Origin: CALGFH01 sp045807325
GTDB taxonomy: Bacteria; Actinomycetota; CALGFH01
Direction of reading: 5' to 3'
NCBI GenBank assembly: GCA_045807325.1
Contig: JBJMHP010000390.1
Span: 1 to 31,209 of the forward strand
DNA: 31,209 nt
Made by a program: the position numbers and the translations under genes. The notes below the pieces were generated by a model. That model worked only from the letters and a program-made list of their open reading frames with translations. It was not told the DNA's origin and did not search any database. Positions 21,649-30,006 of the stretch are shown in pieces (positions within the stretch are counted from its first letter, which is position 1; each line of letters starts with the position of its first letter).

Positions 21649-23046
21649 ATGAAACCCCGACGCCTTCTTGCCCTGTTGGTGCTCTCGATCCTGCTCGCCG
21701 CCGCCGGCTGCGGTGGTGGTGGCGGCGGGGGGGGCGGCGGCGGGGGCGGGGACAAGAACATCACCTTCTGGCTCTCGGAGGACGTGGCCCAGCGGGTCAA
21801 CGCCATCCAGCAGATCGTCAACCGCTTCCAGCAGCAGAGCGGCGTCCAGGTGAAGGTCGTGGCCATCGCCGAGGACCAGCTGGCCAGCCAGATCCAGACG
21901 GCCAGCGCCGCCGGCAGCCTGCCCGACGTGATGGGCCCGCTGTCGCTCGGGTTCGTGCAGAACCTGGCCACCGACGACCTGGCCGACGCCGACGCGGCCA
22001 ACCAGGTGGTCGACAGCCTGGGCCGCGACACCTTCTCCCAGCGGGCCCTCAGCCTGGTCGAGTCCGACGGCAAGCCGATGGGGGTCCCCAGCGACACCTG
22101 GACCCAGCTGCTGGTCTACCGCAAGGACCTGTTCCAGAAGGCCGGCCTGGGGAAGCCGGACACCCTGGCCAAGATCCTGGCCGCTGCGACAAAGCTCAAG
22201 CAGCAGGGCCAGAACGGGATCGTCGCCGCCACCAAGTCCGGCGACTCCTTCACCGAGCAGACCTTCGAGTACTTCGCGCTCGCCAACGGCTGCCAGCTCG
22301 TCGACGACCAGGGCAACATCCAGCTGACCTCGCCCCAGTGCGTGGGCACCTTCAGCTTCTACAACGACCTGATCAAGAACGGCTCGGCCAAGGGCGGCCA
22401 GGACGTCGACACCACCCGGGCCACCTACTTCGCCGGCAAGGCGGCCATGATCGTGTGGTCGTCGTTCCTGCTCGACGAGCTGGCCGGGCTGCGCAACGAC
22501 GCCCTGCCGACCTGTCCGGAGTGCCGCTCCGACAAGCGGTTCCTGTCCAAGAACAGCGGCGTGGTCACCGCCATCAGCGGCTCCGGCGGCGGCGAGCCGA
22601 CCCAGTTCGGCGAGATCTCCAACTACGTCATCGTCAAGGACAGCAACGTCGACGCGGCCAAGCAGTTCGTCGAGTTCATGATGAGCGACGGCTACGAGGA
22701 CTGGCTGGCCGTCACCCCCGAGGGCCGGTTCCCGGCCCGCTCCGGCACCAAGGACAACCCCCAGGAGTACATCCAGGCCTGGAACAAGATGAAGGTCGGG
22801 GTCGACACCAAGGCGCCGCTGTCGGAGCTGTATCCCCCCGACGTGCTCGAGGCGCTGACCAAGAGCACCGACACCATGAACCGCTGGGGCTTCGCGCAGG
22901 GCCAGGGCAAGATCGTGGGCGCCCTGGCGACCGAGCAGCCGATCCCCAAGGCGCTGGCCGCCATGCTCGATGGGCAGCTGACCCCGGACGCGGCCGCCAA
23001 GCAGGCCCAGGCCGACGTGGAGGAGATCGCCCAGTCGATCAAGTAG
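21649..23046 (+). CDS. Extracellular solute-binding lipoprotein, sugar ABC transporter (family 1)
   Basis: A 465-residue lipoprotein. The signal peptide (MKPRRLLALLVLSILL) ends in a lipobox LAAAGC, with the lipid-bearing Cys at about residue 21. Next come 13 consecutive Gly codons as a flexible tether, then the mature protein (NITFWLSEDVAQRVNAIQQIVNRFQ...). Segments such as LPDVMGP, PSDTWTQLLVYRKDLFQKAGL, YFAGKAAMIVWSSFLL and AKQFVEFMMSDGYEDWLAVTPEGRFPARS are those of the MalE/UgpB-like binding proteins for oligosaccharides. The two Cys of TCPEC are unusual and may form a disulfide. GGGAGGAGAG precedes the ATG. The ligand is not predictable. Confidence 0.92.
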   Translation: MKPRRLLALLVLSILLAAAGCGGGGGGGGGGGGGDKNITFWLSEDVAQRVNAIQQIVNRFQQQSGVQVKVVAIAEDQLASQIQTASAAGSLPDVMGPLSLGFVQNLATDDLADADAANQVVDSLGRDTFSQRALSLVESDGKPMGVPSDTWTQLLVYRKDLFQKAGLGKPDTLAKILAAATKLKQQGQNGIVAATKSGDSFTEQTFEYFALANGCQLVDDQGNIQLTSPQCVGTFSFYNDLIKNGSAKGGQDVDTTRATYFAGKAAMIVWSSFLLDELAGLRNDALPTCPECRSDKRFLSKNSGVVTAISGSGGGEPTQFGEISNYVIVKDSNVDAAKQFVEFMMSDGYEDWLAVTPEGRFPARSGTKDNPQEYIQAWNKMKVGVDTKAPLSELYPPDVLEALTKSTDTMNRWGFAQGQGKIVGALATEQPIPKALAAMLDGQLTPDAAAKQAQADVEEIAQSIK

Positions 23047-23071
23047 GACCACGGGCCGGAAGGGGAGACCC

Positions 23072-24031
23072 ATGCGCGAGGGGCGGCGGGGCAGGACGCT
23101 GGCTCAGCAGGAGGCGCGGGCCGGGATCGCGCTGCTGTCGCCGACCCTGATCGTGGTGCTGTTCATGGTCGTCCTGCCGATCCTGTGGACGATCGTGATC
23201 GCCTTCCAGAGCCTGCGCCTGCGCAACCTCCGCACCCGGCTGTTCGACTTCCAGTTCACCCTGGACAACTTCACCACGGTGCTGGGCTCGCCCGGGTTCT
23301 GGGACGCCCTCAAGGTCACCTTGATCTACAGCGTCGTCGGGACGGCGCTGTCCATCGGCCTGGGGCTGATCGCCGCCCTGGTGGTGCGCAAGCCGTTCAA
23401 GGGCCGGACCCTGGTCCGGGCGTCGATGCTGCTGCCCTACGTGGCCCCGGTGGTCGCGGTCACCTTCGTCTGGCAGATCATGCTCAACCCCGAGCTCGGG
23501 ATCGTGAACGCCGTCGGGACCGACCTGCTCGGCTGGAAGGAGCCGATCCCGTTCCTGGAGCAGCGGACCGGCACCCTCAGCATCTTCGGCCTCGACCTGG
23601 GCGTGCCCACGGCTCTGATCGTGGTCATCCTCTACCAGGCCTGGCGCTACTTCCCGTTCTCGTTCCTGTTCATCCTGGCCCGGCTCCAGGCCCTGCCGGC
23701 CGAGCTGGACGAGGCCGCCCGGGTCGACGGGGCCACCCCCCTGCAGCGGTTCTGGCGCATCACCCTGCCCCAGCTCCAGGGCGTCATCGCCCTGCTGACC
23801 GTCCTGCGCTTCATCTGGACCTTCAACGAGTTCGACGACATCTACCTGCTCACCCAGGGTGGGGCGGGCACCGAGGTGGTGTCGGTGCGGGTGTTCAACT
23901 ACCTCACCGGCCGCGGCGACATCGGTGCCGCCGCCGCTCTCTCGCTGGTGCTGGCCCTGCTGCTGATGGTGCTGCTGTTCGTCTACTTCCGGTTCTTCGT
24001 CGGCCGGGTCGAGGAGGCGGACGCGATATGA
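23072..24031 (+). CDS. Sugar ABC transporter permease (MalF/UgpA type)
   Basis: A 319-residue inner-membrane permease with six predicted helices. The EAA loop, which docks on the ATPase, reads ELDEAARVDGATPLQRFWRITLPQL. Other family segments are LLSPTLIVVLFMVVLPILWTIVIAF and LLPYVAPVVAVTFVWQIMLN. GGAAGGGGAGA lies just before the ATG, and the gene follows the binding-protein gene by 25 nt. The stop overlaps the start of the second permease (ATGA). No ATPase gene is in the window; actinobacterial carbohydrate importers often share one ATPase (MsiK/UgpC type) encoded elsewhere. Confidence 0.92.
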   Translation: MREGRRGRTLAQQEARAGIALLSPTLIVVLFMVVLPILWTIVIAFQSLRLRNLRTRLFDFQFTLDNFTTVLGSPGFWDALKVTLIYSVVGTALSIGLGLIAALVVRKPFKGRTLVRASMLLPYVAPVVAVTFVWQIMLNPELGIVNAVGTDLLGWKEPIPFLEQRTGTLSIFGLDLGVPTALIVVILYQAWRYFPFSFLFILARLQALPAELDEAARVDGATPLQRFWRITLPQLQGVIALLTVLRFIWTFNEFDDIYLLTQGGAGTEVVSVRVFNYLTGRGDIGAAAALSLVLALLLMVLLFVYFRFFVGRVEEADAI

Positions 24032-24981
24032 GCCGGACCGGCGTCGACACCGGGGTCGCCGAGCGCCCTCAGGCCCCACGGGCCCCGGCCAGGCGGCCGT
24101 CCCGCCCCCGCCCGCCCCTCAGCCGCGAGATCGTCGAGACCCGCATCCTCGGGGTGCTGAAGTGGATCACGATCGCCTTCTTCGTGGTCGCCACCCTGTT
24201 CCCCTTCTACTACATGGTCGAGCTGTCCATCCGCTCGATCGAGGACGTGGCCCTTGACCCGGGGGCGCTGTGGCCGCCCCGGGGCGCGTCACTGTCCGCC
24301 TTCGGCGAGGTCCTGCGCCCGGTCGCCGACGGCGGCCAGGGCTTCCTGGTCTTCCTGCGCAACAGCGGCCTGGTCGCGGTCGCCAGCGTGGTCGTCACCC
24401 TGGCGGTGTCGATCCTTGGCGCCTACGCGATCGCCCGGCTGCAGTTCTTCGGCCGCCGCCAGGTCAGCGTCCTGTTCCTGGCCGTGTACCTGTTCCCGGC
24501 CATCCTGCTGGCCATCCCGCTGTTCGTGTTCTTCACCCGCATCGGCCTGCGCGGGTCGCTGTTCGGCCTGGTGCTGGTCTACGTCTCCCAGATCGTCCCG
24601 GTCACCATCTACATGCTGCGCAACTACTTCGCGACGATCCCCGAGGGCCTGGAGGAGGCGGCCGCCCTGGACGGGGCCGGCCGCCTGACCATCATCCGCA
24701 AGATCTCCCTGCCTCTGGCCATGCCGGCGATCATGGCCACCAGCCTGTTCGTGTTCATGATCGCCTGGAACGAGTTCCTGTTCGCGCTGCTGTTCCTGGT
24801 CGAGAACCGCGAGAACTGGACGGTGTCGCTGGGCCTGTCCCAGCTCGCCGGCTCGGTGGAGGTGGCCAAGACCACCCTCATGGCCGGCTCGGTGATCCTG
24901 ACCGTCCCCATCATCGTGCTGTTCTTCGCCACCGAGCGCCTGCTGGTCGAGGGCCTGACCAGCGGCGCCGAGAAGGGGTAG
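24028..24981 (+). CDS. Sugar ABC transporter permease (MalG/UgpE type)
   Basis: A 317-residue inner-membrane permease. The EAA loop is LEEAAALDGAGRLTIIRKISLPLAMPAI, and other hallmarks are LFPFYYMVELSIRS, YAIARLQFFGRRQ, IYMLRNYFATIPEG and FVFMIAWNEFLFALLFL. The ATG overlaps the previous stop (ATGA), so the two permeases are made together. An Arg/Pro-rich cytoplasmic stretch of about 35 residues precedes the first helix. The gene converges on the response-regulator gene; the 14-nt gap is just CCCC-GGGGCC-GGGG, which may form a small two-way terminator stem. Confidence 0.92.
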   Translation: MSRTGVDTGVAERPQAPRAPARRPSRPRPPLSREIVETRILGVLKWITIAFFVVATLFPFYYMVELSIRSIEDVALDPGALWPPRGASLSAFGEVLRPVADGGQGFLVFLRNSGLVAVASVVVTLAVSILGAYAIARLQFFGRRQVSVLFLAVYLFPAILLAIPLFVFFTRIGLRGSLFGLVLVYVSQIVPVTIYMLRNYFATIPEGLEEAAALDGAGRLTIIRKISLPLAMPAIMATSLFVFMIAWNEFLFALLFLVENRENWTVSLGLSQLAGSVEVAKTTLMAGSVILTVPIIVLFFATERLLVEGLTSGAEKG

Positions 24982-24995
24982 CCCCGGGGCCGGGG

Positions 24996-25652
24996 TCAGC
25001 GGCCGGGCTGGACCACGCCGGCCTCGTACGCCCAGATGACGGCCTCGACCCGGTCGCGCAGGCCGAGCTTGGTCAGAACCCGGCCGACGTGGGTCTTGAC
25101 CGTGGCCGGCCCGACCACCAGCTCCCGGGCGATCTCGGCGTTGGACCGGCCCCGGGCGACCAGCTCCAGCACCTCCCGCTCCCGCTCGGTGAGCCGCTCC
25201 AGCTCGGCCGGCGGCGACGGAGCGGCCGGGGCGCGGGCGAACTCGGCGATCAGCCGCCGGGTCACCGCCGGCGCGATCAGCCCGTCCCCGGAAGCCACCG
25301 TCCGCACCGCCTCGACCAGCCCCTCGGGCGAGGTGTGCTTGAGCAGGAACCCGCAGGCCCCGGCCCGCAGGGCCTCGAACACGTACTCGTCCACGTCATA
25401 GGTGGTCAGCACCAGCACCCGAACCGGGTCGACCACCCCTGGCCCGGCCAGCCGCCGAGTCGCCTCGATCCCGTCCAGGTTCGGCATCCGGATGTCCATC
25501 AGCATCAGGTCCGGCCGCAACCGGGCCGCCTCAACGGCCTGTAGGCCGTCCGCCGCCTCCCCGACCACCTCGATGTCCGGCTCAGCCTCCAGCACCATCC
25601 GCAGCCCGGTCCGGACCAGCGCCTGGTCATCCACCAGCACGACCCGGATCAC
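24996..25652 (-). CDS. NarL/LuxR-type response regulator
   Basis: A 218-residue DNA-binding regulator. The receiver domain (residues 1-120) has DDQ near the start, phosphoacceptor D53 in LMLMDIRMPNLDG, a switch Thr in LVLTTYD and the invariant Lys in FLLKHTS. The output domain (about 150-210) is a LuxR helix-turn-helix with LTEREREVLELVARGRSNAEIARELVVGPATVKTHVGRVL. The GTG start is in a GTGA overlap with the stop of the histidine kinase gene, so kinase and regulator are translationally coupled and form a cognate pair. The signal and targets are unknown. It is convergent with the ABC operon but has no evident functional link to it. Confidence 0.93.
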   Translation of the reverse strand: MIRVVLVDDQALVRTGLRMVLEAEPDIEVVGEAADGLQAVEAARLRPDLMLMDIRMPNLDGIEATRRLAGPGVVDPVRVLVLTTYDVDEYVFEALRAGACGFLLKHTSPEGLVEAVRTVASGDGLIAPAVTRRLIAEFARAPAAPSPPAELERLTEREREVLELVARGRSNAEIARELVVGPATVKTHVGRVLTKLGLRDRVEAVIWAYEAGVVQPGR

Positions 25653-26926
25653 CGCGCCACCCCATGCAGCGGGAACCGGGCAGCCACCCTGAACCCCCCG
25701 TCCCGCCCGGCCCCGGCCTCCAGGTCGCCGCCGAACAGCCGCACCCGCTCGTGCATGCCGACCAGGCCGTGCCTGGGCTCGGGGGTTCCTGGTCCGGGCC
25801 CATCGCCGGCTGCTGAGGACCCGGCTGTCCACAGGGGGGCGGCCCCACCGGCGCCGGTCTCGTCGGAGGGTCTGGGTCCGTGACCGTTGTCGATGGCGGT
25901 GACTTCCAGGGCGTCGGGGCCGTAGCAGATGGTGAGCTGGGCTTGGGCGGGGCCGGCGTGCTTGAGGGTGTTGGTGAGGGCCTCCTGGGCGACGCGGTAG
26001 GCGGAGAGGTCGATGGCGGCCGGCAGGGGGCGGGGGGTGCCCTCGATGCGGAGGTCCACGGGGAGGCCGGCGGCCGACACCTGGGCGATGAGGGTGTCGA
26101 GCTCGGCGAGGGTCGGTTGGGGGGCGAGGCCGTCGGGGCGGTCGTCCTCGCGAAGGGCGCGGAGCAGGCCCGGGACGGCCTCCAGGCCGCGGCGGCCGGC
26201 GTCCTCGACGGCGGCGAGGGCGCCCCGGGCCTGGTCGGGGGCGACGTCCAGGAGGCGGCGGGCCGCGCCGGCCTGGATGACCATGACGCTCATGTGGTGG
26301 GCGATGACGTCGTGCAGCTCGCGGGCGATCCGGGCCCGCTCGGCGGCCACCGCCCGGTCGGCCTCCCGCTGGCGGTCGCGCTCGGCCCGCTCGGCCCTGG
26401 CCGCCAGCTCCTGGGCGTAGGCCCGCCGGACCCGCACGTACCGGCCCCAGGCCCACATGGCGCTGAAGAAGAACAGCAGGTACAGGACGCGGACCCAGCT
26501 GGCGATCGACCAGTAGGGGCCGAGGCCGACCGCCCACTGGACGGCCATCAGGCCCTGCACGGTGGCCAGGGCGGCCAGCGAGGTCCGCCGGTCGCGCTCC
26601 GCGGCCACGCTGAAGAGGGCCAGCGGCAGCCCGAAGTCGAACTGGCTGGGCGGGAACCCGATGGCGTAGTAGGCGGTGTTGGCGGCCAGCACCACCCCGA
26701 ACACGCCCACCGGATACCGGCGCCGCCAGGTGAGCGGCAGTCCCTGGAGCAGGATCAGCGCCACCGCCAGGCCGTTCAGGTCCACAAAGGGCGCCGGCGC
26801 GCCCTCGTTGACCCCGAGGCCGAGCAGCAGCAGCTGGGTCACGACCACGGCCAGCCCCAGCAGCCCGTCGGCCACCTCCGGCGCCAGGCGGGGCCAGGGC
26901 CGGCGCCAGCGTGCCCGGCCGTCCAT
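25649..26926 (-). CDS. Membrane sensor histidine kinase (HisKA_3/NarL-type)
   Basis: A 425-residue kinase. The N-terminal half has about five hydrophobic segments with very short loops, so the signal is probably sensed in or at the membrane. The dimerisation domain carries the phosphoacceptor H205 in RIARELHDVIAHHMSVMVIQAG, typical of the HisKA_3 group. The ATP-binding domain has an N box (AQEALTNTLKHA), DNGHG and GLVGMHERV. A Gly/Ala-rich insert of about 35 residues lies between the last two. A coiled-coil-like run of Arg/Glu/Ala links the membrane part to the His helix. The ATG at 26926 is 7 nt from a -10 box, so the mRNA appears leaderless. The response regulator follows, overlapping. Confidence 0.92.
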   Translation of the reverse strand: MDGRARWRRPWPRLAPEVADGLLGLAVVVTQLLLLGLGVNEGAPAPFVDLNGLAVALILLQGLPLTWRRRYPVGVFGVVLAANTAYYAIGFPPSQFDFGLPLALFSVAAERDRRTSLAALATVQGLMAVQWAVGLGPYWSIASWVRVLYLLFFFSAMWAWGRYVRVRRAYAQELAARAERAERDRQREADRAVAAERARIARELHDVIAHHMSVMVIQAGAARRLLDVAPDQARGALAAVEDAGRRGLEAVPGLLRALREDDRPDGLAPQPTLAELDTLIAQVSAAGLPVDLRIEGTPRPLPAAIDLSAYRVAQEALTNTLKHAGPAQAQLTICYGPDALEVTAIDNGHGPRPSDETGAGGAAPLWTAGSSAAGDGPGPGTPEPRHGLVGMHERVRLFGGDLEAGAGRDGGFRVAARFPLHGVAR

Positions 26927-26932
26927 GGCTGC

Positions 26933-26961
26933 ACGGTAGCCGAGCGACCGGCCCTGGTCAT
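26933..26961 (-). promoter_or_regulatory. Leaderless promoter ATGACC-17-TACCGT for the histidine kinase gene
   Basis: On the minus strand, ATGACC (26961-26956), 17 bp, then TACCGT (26938-26933). Seven bases on is the A of the ATG at 26926. There is no Shine-Dalgarno sequence between. The 158-nt gap to the FAD-oxidoreductase stop holds nothing else I can identify. Confidence 0.55.
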
Positions 26962-27084
26962 CCCCCCGCCGGTGGACCGGCCGTCCGTCGGGCGGGGGAG
27001 CCGGGCCAGGAGGTGTGCCCGGTCGTCCACAGGCCCGGCGACCCGCCTCCATCCCTGGGCGGCCCCCTCAGCCCGCGCGGTGCC

Positions 27085-28689
27085 TCAGGCCCCGGGCAAC
27101 GTGTCGGCCAGGACCGCCATGGCGGCGTTGCGGCCGTTGAGGGCGATCACCGAACCGGCCGGGTGGGTGGCGGCGCCGCACAGGTAGAGGCCGGGGACCG
27201 GGGTGCGGGGGGTCAGGCGGTGCTCCCACATCTGGTCGGGCATGGTCTCGCCCTGGAAGATGTGACCGCCGGTGAGGCCGATGCGTCGCTCGATGTCGGG
27301 GGGGCCGAGGACCTCGTAGTCGGCCACGCAGTCGGGCAGGTCGGGGGCGAACTCTGCGATGGCGTCAAGGATCAGCCGGCCGATCCCGGAGCGGCGGCTG
27401 TCCCAGTCGCCTTCGGCCAGGTGATACGGGGCGTACTGGGCGAACACGCTGACCAGGTGGCGGCCGGGCGGGGCGACCGACGGGTCGTAGGCGGTCTGGA
27501 AGTAGACCTCGCAGAAGCCGATGTTGGGCACGCCCCGCTCGGCGTCGGCGAAGGCCGCCTGGGCGGCGTCCAGGCCGCGGGTCACGTCCACCATGGCCCG
27601 GTGGGGGTCCAGGCCGCGGGCGGCCGGGAAGGCCGGCAGCCGGTGCAGGGCGGCGTTCAGCTTGACCACCGGCGAGCGCAGCTGCCAGCCGTCCACCCGG
27701 GCCCGGTAGGCGGCGGGCACGGCGTCCGGGTCGACCAGGGCCAGAGTTCGCCGGGGGTCGGCGTTGGACACCACACGGTCCGCCCGGATCAGCTCGCCGC
27801 CCCCCAGCCGCACTCCCTCGCCGGGCAGAACCTCGGCCACCGGCGCCCCGGTGGCCAGCTGGGCGCCGAGGTCGCGGGCGGCCTGGGCGATGGCGAAGGA
27901 GACCTGGCCCATCCCGCCCTCGACATAGCCCCACAGCGGCCCCTGGCCCAGAAGGTCACCCTGGTAGTGCATGAGCTTGATGGAGGCGGTGCCCGGGTCC
28001 CGGGGGCCGGCCCAGGCGCCGATGACCCCCTGGCCGTACAGGGCGTCCTTCATCCGCTGGTCGTCCACGTAGCGGTCGAGGGTGTCGGCGATCGACTCCT
28101 CGAACAGCACCGAGATCAGCTCGGCGTCGTTGCCGAGGCGCTTCTCCAGCTGGTCGCGGGTCGGGGAGTCGCCCTGCCAGCTGTCGCCCTCGGGCCCGGT
28201 CCGCAGGGCCAGGCGCAGCCGGTCGAACATGTCCTCGTAGGCCAGCATCCCCTGGATGTCGCGCTCGGCGAAGTGGTTGGCGCGCAGGTGGGCCACGGTC
28301 TGGTCGTGGTCGACGAACTGGGCCAGGGAGGTGCCGTCGGCGAACGGCACCCACAGGTTGGGGTCAGCGACGAACACCCGGTACCCGTAGCGTTCCAGGT
28401 GCAGCTCGTCCACGACCGTCTGGTCGAGTAGCCCGACCACATAGGCGCACGGGCTGACCAGGTACCCGGGGTCGGCGAAGGGCTGCTCGAGGGTGCAGGC
28501 GCCCCCCAGGCGCTCGCGCCGCTCCAGCACCAGCACCGACCGGCCGGCCCTGGCCAGGTAGGCGGCCGCGGTCAGGCCGTTGTGGCCGCCGCCGACCACG
28601 ACCACGTCCCAGCGGCGGGCGGCCAGCTCGGGCAGGGGAGCGGGCAGGCCGACCTGCCCCAGGGCCGCGGCCACCGGAGAAGCGTCCAT
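27085..28689 (-). CDS. FAD-dependent oxidoreductase, phytoene desaturase/PYROXD2-like
   Basis: A 534-residue flavoprotein. The FAD-binding Rossmann motif VVVVGGGHNGLTAAAYLARAG lies at about residues 27-47, followed by LVLERRERLGGACTLE. The C-terminal FAD motif GLYLCGAATHPAGSVIALNGRNAA is also present. The overall pattern is that of the CrtI/amine-oxidase superfamily, closest by eye to the PYROXD2 group, whose reaction is not known; there are no carotenoid genes nearby. The ATG at 28689 has GGAGGGG about 8 nt upstream. An upstream TTG at 28725 lies in the operator and is rejected. The gene has its own promoter, divergent from that of the M50 protease. Confidence 0.88.
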   Translation of the reverse strand: MDASPVAAALGQVGLPAPLPELAARRWDVVVVGGGHNGLTAAAYLARAGRSVLVLERRERLGGACTLEQPFADPGYLVSPCAYVVGLLDQTVVDELHLERYGYRVFVADPNLWVPFADGTSLAQFVDHDQTVAHLRANHFAERDIQGMLAYEDMFDRLRLALRTGPEGDSWQGDSPTRDQLEKRLGNDAELISVLFEESIADTLDRYVDDQRMKDALYGQGVIGAWAGPRDPGTASIKLMHYQGDLLGQGPLWGYVEGGMGQVSFAIAQAARDLGAQLATGAPVAEVLPGEGVRLGGGELIRADRVVSNADPRRTLALVDPDAVPAAYRARVDGWQLRSPVVKLNAALHRLPAFPAARGLDPHRAMVDVTRGLDAAQAAFADAERGVPNIGFCEVYFQTAYDPSVAPPGRHLVSVFAQYAPYHLAEGDWDSRRSGIGRLILDAIAEFAPDLPDCVADYEVLGPPDIERRIGLTGGHIFQGETMPDQMWEHRLTPRTPVPGLYLCGAATHPAGSVIALNGRNAAMAVLADTLPGA

Positions 28690-28709
28690 GCGATCGACCC
28701 CTCCAGATC

Positions 28710-28757
28710 TTGAATGGCTGTTCAAACAATCATGCGGGGAGGGCGGCCGGCGGTCAA
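28710..28757 (-). promoter_or_regulatory. Promoter TTGACC-17-CATGAT and TTGAA-N6-TTCAA dyad upstream of the FAD oxidoreductase
   Basis: On the minus strand, TTGACC (28757-28752), a 17-bp spacer and CATGAT (28734-28729). The predicted start near 28722 falls inside the dyad TTGAA (28710-28714)/TTCAA (28721-28725), which also lies just upstream of the ribosome site. This is how a TetR- or MarR-like repressor site would be placed, but the regulator is unknown. Confidence 0.5.
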
Positions 28758-28764
28758 CCGAGGC

Positions 28765-28795
28765 TTACGTCCTATTTACCCCCTGGGGGTATGCT
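28765..28795 (+). promoter_or_regulatory. Promoter TTACGT-19-TATGCT of the M50 protease gene
   Basis: TTACGT (28765-28770) and TATGCT (28790-28795) are 19 bp apart, a slightly long spacer, and the spacer is filled by a CsoR-type palindrome. The predicted start is near 28802. The promoter is back to back with that of the FAD-oxidoreductase gene. Confidence 0.5.
28777..28791 (+). promoter_or_regulatory. CsoR/RcnR-family operator-like palindrome
   Basis: TACCCCC-T-GGGGGTA is a perfect 7-1-7 palindrome and has the TACC...GGTA, C-tract/G-tract form of operators bound by CsoR-family repressors (copper, other metals, persulfide or formaldehyde sensors). It fills the spacer and overlaps the -10 of the M50 gene. 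No csoR-like gene is in the window. Confidence 0.55.
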
Positions 28796-28828
28796 GGTAG
28801 CTGTGGAGAAGTCTTCGAGGAGCCGTTC

Positions 28829-29962
28829 ATGACCGCCAGTATCCGCTTCGGCCGCATCGCCGGGATCCCCGTCGGGGCGAGCTGGAGCGCCCTGCTCATC
28901 GCCCTGCTGTTCGCCTGGTCGCTGGGCGGGGAGCTGCTGCCCGCCCAGGTCCCGGGGCTCGCCCCGGCCGCCTACTGGCTGGCCGGCGCCGCCGGGGCCG
29001 GGCTGTTCCTGGCCTCGCTGCTGGCCCACGAGATCGGCCACGCCCTGGTCGCCCGCCGGGCCGGGCTGCGGGTCCGCGGCATCACCCTGTGGCTGCTCGG
29101 CGGGGTCGCCCAGCTCGAGGACGAGCCGGCCAGCCCCCGCGACGAGCTGCGGGTGGCGATCGTCGGCCCGGCCATCAGCCTGGCCCTGGCCGGCGTCTTC
29201 GGGGTGGCCGCGGCCGCCCTGTCGGTGGTCGGCGCCCCCGCCCTGCTCGTGGTCGTGGCCGCCTGGCTGGCCCTTGGCAACGTCGCCCTGGGCGTGTTCA
29301 ACCTGCTCCCGGCGGCCCCCCTTGACGGCGGTCGGGTGCTGCGCGGGCTGCTCTGGCGCCGCCACGGCAACCGCGTCCGGGCGGCGGTCACCGCCACCCG
29401 GGCCGGGGTGTGGGTCGGCACCGGCCTGGTCGCCTACGGCCTGCTCGGTGCCTTCACCGGGTGGGGGATCGGCACCCTGTGGACGGCGCTGGTCGGCTGG
29501 TTCCTGGTCATCGCCGCCAGGCAGGAGCGCGAGCTGGCCCTCCTCGGCGGCGGCCTGGACCGTGGCCTGCGGGCCGCCCAGGTCATGACCCCGGCCCCGG
29601 CGGTCGCCCCGGCCTGGTTCACGGTCGACGCCTTCCTGCGCAACTACCTCGAGCCCTGGCAGGCGGCCACCCTGCCGCTGCGCGGCTTCGACGGCCATCC
29701 GGCCGGGGTGGTCACCGCGGCCGCGCTGTACGCCGTCCCGGCCGACCGGCGCCACATCGTCCGCGCCGGCGACGTCGCCATCCCCATGTCGGCCCTGGTG
29801 CTGGTCGGCCCCGACGAGCCGGTCGCCGACCTGGCGGCCCGCCTGGCCGGCGGCCGCACCGTGGCCGTGGTGGTCTCTGGCGGCCAGCTGCTCGGCCTCA
29901 TCACCGCCGCCGACCTGGCCCGGGCCGCCGGCCAGGGCGAGCGCCCGCGGGCGGTGGCCTGA
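28829..29962 (+). CDS. M50 site-2 protease with CBS-like C-terminal region (Rip3-like)
   Basis: A 377-residue intramembrane zinc protease. The active-site HEIGH is at residues 67-71 (zinc His67 and His71, Glu68), and the second motif NLLPAAPLDGGR places the third ligand at D166. Six or so hydrophobic segments cover residues 1-235. The C-terminal 120 residues (AAQVMTPAPAV... and ...GGQLLGLITAADLARA) are a CBS-domain pair, as in the SpoIVFB/Rip3 subgroup. Such proteases cut membrane-bound anti-sigma factors or other membrane proteins within the bilayer; the substrate here is unknown. ATG 28829 follows GAGGAG by 6 nt. The promoter carries a CsoR-type palindrome, suggesting induction by metal or sulfur stress. 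Confidence 0.9.
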   Translation: MTASIRFGRIAGIPVGASWSALLIALLFAWSLGGELLPAQVPGLAPAAYWLAGAAGAGLFLASLLAHEIGHALVARRAGLRVRGITLWLLGGVAQLEDEPASPRDELRVAIVGPAISLALAGVFGVAAAALSVVGAPALLVVVAAWLALGNVALGVFNLLPAAPLDGGRVLRGLLWRRHGNRVRAAVTATRAGVWVGTGLVAYGLLGAFTGWGIGTLWTALVGWFLVIAARQERELALLGGGLDRGLRAAQVMTPAPAVAPAWFTVDAFLRNYLEPWQAATLPLRGFDGHPAGVVTAAALYAVPADRRHIVRAGDVAIPMSALVLVGPDEPVADLAARLAGGRTVAVVVSGGQLLGLITAADLARAAGQGERPRAVA

Positions 29963-30006
29963 GCCGCGGGAACAAGCGGCCCCGGCCGGCCGTTCAGGGT
30001 CGGGAG

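Noticed and set aside
24982..24995. CCCC-GGGGCC-GGGG as a strong bidirectional terminator
   Set aside because: It fits the convergent position but allows only a 4-bp stem with a 6-nt loop and no T tract; too weak to list as a feature.
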